Source of the DNA: Poa pratensis
Taxonomy: Eukaryota > Streptophyta > Magnoliopsida > Poales > Poaceae
Assembly (NCBI GenBank): GCA_947311845.1
Contig: CAMZMU010000096.1
Span: 12,180,910-12,244,909 of the forward strand
Length of the DNA stretch: 64,000 nucleotides
Reading direction: 5' to 3'
Made by a program: the position numbers and the translations under genes. Positions 56,443 to 64,000 of this stretch are shown here, in pieces (positions within the stretch are counted from its first letter, which is position 1; every line of letters begins with the position of its first letter). The notes beneath the pieces are model-generated. The model was not told where the DNA came from, ran no database searches, and saw only the letters and a program-made list of their open reading frames with translations.

Positions 56443-57886
56443 TGATAATCCCCAAGAGCAAGGAATCACTGTAGCACAATTCGATAAGTATTGAGTGTCG
56501 AACCCACGAGGAGCTGAAGGTAAACTATCTATTCTCTAAAGCCCTATAACCCTCTTATATGGCCGTTTATGCAAAGCAATAAAAATGAAAAGAACTAATT
56601 AATGAAAGCAAGTGATGTGAATGGGTTTATCTAGTAACAAGTTTCTCAAGCAAGTTTCAGACACAGGTTTCTTAGAGCAAGTTTCTCTCAACAGTTTTCT
56701 CAAGCAAGTTTCTCAAGCAGCAAGTATCAAATATCTCAAGTAGCAAATATCTCAAGGGAGCAAATGCTCTAGCAATTGTTATTTCATTCGTGTGGTTGTC
56801 ACAATTAGTGAAGCACATGTTTCAGTCTTAGTTGTTTCTTTTAGGTGGGAGCCATAAATAGGTGTAGCCAAGTAAATGAGCAAAATACACAACTCTTATG
56901 ATGGATCTCATGGCCAAGTAAATGTGCAGCACAAGAATTATTAAGACATAATTGTCCCACCATAGCCTTAAGTTCTAGAGTCCCCCAAATATCTCCCCAT
57001 AAAGTAACTTCAAGTCTCAGACACCGGTTTCTCTCTACTCCGACATATCCTACTCAATCCATTACACTACGGTGATCACCTTACATGCATTCCCCAACAT
57101 ATGCGTGCACTCATACATTGTACACCAAGACAATCATAAAAGATAACAACACTTGTATGCAACCAATCAACGAACTATTTCACAATTGCCATGAACAAAT
57201 CACTTCTCAAACACAGATGGGGAGACACAATAGATCAAGGGAATAGTATATTGCATCACACATCATGTTTGCCAAGAGTTTACAGTGGGGAGATGGAGAT
57301 GATCTTGCTGTAGATGTTGATGATGAACACGCCGGAGGGGGTGGAGCCCTCCGGAGGCGATTTCGGCGGCGTTTCCCCCCTCCGATCTTCTCCGGCGGCA
57401 GCCTTCTGTCTCTCTGTTTCGTGGTTCTGTGTTTCTCCGCCGGCTCCTTCCAGAGAACGTCGGGGGACCTTTTTTATAGGCGTTTTTAGGTCAAGACGTA
57501 GTCGGTGGACGAAATATCGACGGCAACGGAGCCTCGAGGGCCAGATGGGTGGGTCCCACGCGGCCTGGTACTGTGGCCGCGTGGGCCCCCCTCTTTTGGC
57601 CCTCGGGCCTCCGTTTGATCGCTTCCTTCGCCCACAGGTCTTCTTCCTTCCAAAAAATGACGCCCCTAAATTTGCAGGTGATTTGGACGACGTTTGGGTC
57701 CCTGAAACATTAAAATACAAAACTAGGGTTTTCTGCCTGTGCAGGGTTAATTCCATAAAAATAGGAAATCATTAAGATATTTCCAAAATCATGATAAAAT
57801 ATTGATATAACCCTTATATGATGCAAATATGGTTGGAATATGAGTAAATAAAGTGCAAAGTTCATGTATGCATTTTACATGCATCA
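56443..57886 (-). repeat. 5' LTR (right copy) of the Athila-like element
   Basis: Nearly identical to the left LTR. By eye there are roughly ten small differences in the first 800 bases, and more in the GC-rich block. The minus-strand TATA box is at 57468-57478. Confidence 0.93.
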
Positions 57887-57891
57887 TGCGT

Positions 57892-59149
57892 GTAAGACAT
57901 TCGAGATTCTTAATGAAATTAGGGCCGGAGGGCTCCTTTTATAGAAATTTGTTTGGCAATACGAAGTTGATATATGTGGGGCCGGGCACTACAAGATCCA
58001 TTATGAATATATTGTCCTAATTTCCCTATGTTATTTAAGAAAACATTCTAGAAAATGATGGTAACAATGTCTCAAAAAAAAAAAACACACCAATATCCCA
58101 TACTTCAAATTCCGACACACAGATGGTCTCATGATTACATAGTATTATCTCCCAACTTTATTCGCCAATTGCTAACTTGAAACATTTGTAGGAACTTTTG
58201 TCTTCTAATGAAGATTAAGAAAACAACAAAGCATTTGAGGGAAGCCTTAACCATGATCAACTCATATATATAGTTATTGGCATATTGACGGATTCCATCA
58301 CTTACTATATGCTAAACAAATTTATAATTTATTAGTTACCTAAAATCTCAATATTGTTCTTATGGATAAGTAGATACATAAATCTAGATCCGATTAGTTG
58401 CCTAAAATAGCCATATTCTTATACATAAGTATACCAATGAAACATTATTTTTTGTAACAAGTTGCATAATAGTGACATCCTCGGCGTGACGGGCCAATGG
58501 TGCCGGTCAATCATCGTTTTCCTCCTTGACAGTCATGTCCTCTTGTACCTAACTTGATCATGTCATATCCATACAAATAGTACCATTGTCCATGAACATT
58601 TAAGAAAACAATACACCATCTAAAGGGAACCCTTAAAGACGAGCAACTCATGTATCCAACATTTATGTCTATTAATCTATTTTGAGTCATGACACATAAA
58701 TAAACTAATCTTATTAATTACCTAAAATATCAATATATGATCTTTTTTTTGCAACAAATTGCATAATAGTCACTTATCCCGTGCCAACACCATGTATGAA
58801 TCAACCTCTTCATGTTCTACAATACATGTTTCTCAGCCCGAGTTGAGAATGCAATACTAGTAGGAATAATAGTTCTATCGATTGAGAAACTTAAAAAAAA
58901 TACATATAAAGAGAAGCCTTAAAGACTGACAACTCATGTATCGAAAATTATGGCCTATAAATGCATTCTAATCACCTCCACATAAACTAAATCATATTAA
59001 TTACCTCATATATCAATAGCAGATCATTTCCGTAGTTTCTTTATATAAAGCATATTATTTATTTGATAATAAATTGTAACAGTGCTCACTTCTCCCATAC
59101 AATGCACGCCAATCACTGAGTTCTTTTTTTCACAACACTCATTTTTTTC
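57892..59149. other. Intergenic with degenerate repeated blocks
   Basis: AT-rich. Three loosely similar blocks near 58200, 58590 and 58890 share AAGAAAACAA / AAAATACATATAAAG, GCCTTAA, and CAACTCAT(G/A)TAT followed by ATTA(G/A)TTACCTAAAAT or ATTAATTACCTC. They look like an old repeat of about 300-390 bp. No gene. Confidence 0.45.
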
Positions 59150-59780
59150 CTCTCGACAAGTTGAACATTCCACCCTCATCTTGTATGATCCTTTGGGGAC
59201 CATATCACCCCTCATCCCTGTAACGACAACCACCTAGCATTGGCATTGCCAGTAGAGATGGAACTGTTGTTCAACCTGTCATTGTCGTTTGCTGCATAAG
59301 TTGACTATCCAGGTAAGCATTGTAGGCCGTGGTGAGAATAACTTGAAATTTGTAGCCGCTGGTTCGAAAGGGCTTGTTGTCCTCTCGACAATTTGAACAC
59401 GCCATCCCCAACTTGTATTAGCTTTTGGGACCATCTCCCGCCTCGTCCCCGTGATGACAACCACCTACTAGCGCTGGCATCAGCACAAGATGAAACCGTC
59501 ATTCATGCTATCATTGTCGCTTCTTGAATAAGTGGACTATCCAGGTAAGATCCAGGTAAGGCGGAGTAAAAATCAGAGTGAAATTTTCTAGCCGCTAGTT
59601 TGAAAAGGCTATGAATAACAATCTATTATTTCGTCTTGAATAGTTGAAGTTTTGAAAACCTCTTAGGGCGTCGTCCTCGTGATGGCAAGCACTCGATATC
59701 ATCAATATTGCTAGTAGAATTACGCCTATCCTTCGTGCTAGCATCATTGTTTCTACCACGCATGATCGACACCGCTCTCG
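59150..59780. repeat. Short tandem array of about 260-bp units (three copies, decaying)
   Basis: Shared segments recur at about 59154, 59391 and 59630: CTCGACAA(G/T)TTGAA, CCTCATCCCTGTAACGACA against CCTCGTCCCCGTGATGACAA against CGTCCTCGTGATGGCAAGCA, and ACTATCCAGGTAAG followed by GTAGCCGCTGGTT / TAGCCGCTAGTTTG. An extra ATCCAGGTAAG duplication occurs at 59539-59560. Not coding. Confidence 0.65.
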
Positions 59781-60548
59781 TCGGAATGAGGTGATTTCAT
59801 CCACAACTTTCACCTTCCTTGGCACTCGACATAGCCCAGAGCCATGAATTAAAGATATTTCACAGCTCTCTCAAAAGAATGATAGTAATTTCACTAAGAG
59901 GGAAGAGACTAATCATCACAAAAATGTGATCGACATGCTTTTGTCACGTCTCACTTTACAAGAAACTCAAACTCATCCTCCTTGTAGACATGCCCTAGCA
60001 GGCCCGACACATGCCTACGCTCACCAGGAATGAATGAACCAACCCTTGGCACATCTTTTCTTCCAATAAAACCGAATAAAAAACTGCTATAAATAAATCT
60101 CTGTCATGACTCATGAGTCGAGTTCTATCATCTCGTCTCCCTCATGCAAATGATGCCAACAAGTGATAGATAGATCAGCGAGAGGTGAACAGCGCCCAAA
60201 TCTCAGGTGAGACTTGAGAGAGAACCAAAGCAGCCTCTTCCCCTCTGCCTCTCCCTGCGAATCCCCTGCCATTCCTCTCTCCCACGCCCAGCTTCGTGTT
60301 CTTGCAGCCCAGCTCCTAGATCTTTCTCCCCTCCGTCGCGAGAATTTCAGCCCGATTTCCGCGCTTCCTGTTCGTCTTCTTTCGGTCAGTTCCGCGCTCA
60401 ACGTCCGAATCTCCCGATTCTTTTGCAGTCGTTGAGTATAATTTTGAGTCTGAGCCGTGTGTTTTTCTTGGCTGAAGCTTGATTAGCTTGGTGGGCTTCG
60501 AAAGGCGGCGCTTTTGAGGAGATTGGCGGGTTTCTTGGCCGTGAGGAG
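59781..60548 (+). promoter_or_regulatory. Promoter and 5' UTR of the bZIP gene
   Basis: Intergenic AT-rich DNA to about 60200, then a CT-rich leader (CCCCTCTGCCTCTCCCTGCG and similar) up to the ATG at 60549. No clear TATA box was seen; a TATAAATAAATC string at 60089-60100 is a possibility. Confidence 0.4.

Positions 60549-64000
<3,452 letters not shown>

Larger units (their letters stand above)
51026..57891 (-). mobile_element. Complete non-autonomous Athila-like LTR retrotransposon
   Basis: Two direct LTRs (51031-52465 and 56443-57886) flank a 3977-bp interior, with an exact 5-bp target duplication TGCGT (51026-51030 and 57887-57891). The primer binding site read on the minus strand, TGGCGCCGTTGCCGAGG, is the tRNA-Asp type used by Athila-group Gypsy elements and sits at the right-hand LTR, so the element is transcribed right to left. 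A purine-rich tract (AAGCTTGGGGATG) abuts the left LTR. The interior has no recognisable gag, protease, RT, RNase H or integrase and is far shorter than an autonomous Athila. It is therefore a LARD-like derivative that would depend on other elements' enzymes. Confidence 0.93.

Overview
The window reads as nuclear DNA of a grass, most likely of the wheat/barley tribe (Triticeae). The genes have many GT-AG introns, and the proteins look like grass orthologues. The repeats point the same way: an Au-type SINE, a TA-flanked Stowaway MITE, GAGCATCTCC-ended elements with TTA target duplications, and an Athila-like LTR element with a tRNA-Asp type primer site. No rRNA, tRNA gene or CRISPR array was seen.

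Layout. The first 21 kb is gene-rich, all on the + strand: a DUF936 protein (1.6-5.6 kb), two TIR elements carrying their own non-transposase genes (7.0-8.6 and 9.0-10.4 kb), a mitochondrial-type glyoxalase II (11.0-15.3 kb) and a 3-beta-hydroxysteroid dehydrogenase/decarboxylase with a reticulon tail (16.6-20.8 kb). From 21 to 36 kb lies a segmentally duplicated cluster with two intact GDSL esterase/lipase genes and an orphan GDSL exon, interleaved with LINE, hAT and retroposon insertions. A decayed hAT/ZMYM-type transposase gene (37-39.7 kb) precedes an FPA-like RNA-binding gene with three RRMs and a SPOC domain (40.2-43.6 kb). From 46.4 to 50.7 kb there is a tandem array of about 21 units of roughly 205 bp. 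A complete but non-autonomous Athila-like LTR retrotransposon on the minus strand fills 51.0-57.9 kb. The last 4 kb holds the 5' part of a group I bZIP transcription factor gene with an Au SINE in an intron; it runs off the window.

The genes are ordinary, separately transcribed eukaryotic genes; nothing suggests one shared pathway. The strongest observations are: (1) five single-base losses of frame in three otherwise well-preserved genes, all needing one extra C or G, which looks more like base-call error than decay; (2) the unfamiliar 205-bp array with a recently duplicated unit; (3) a paralogous empty site proving the insertion of one TIR element; (4) a 325-bp internal LINE fragment inserted with a 12-bp target duplication but no poly(A); (5) a frame-preserving 114-nt intron-like segment (exitron candidate) in the FPA-like gene. 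Exon limits were read by eye from splice signals and reading-frame continuity; no alignment could be run.
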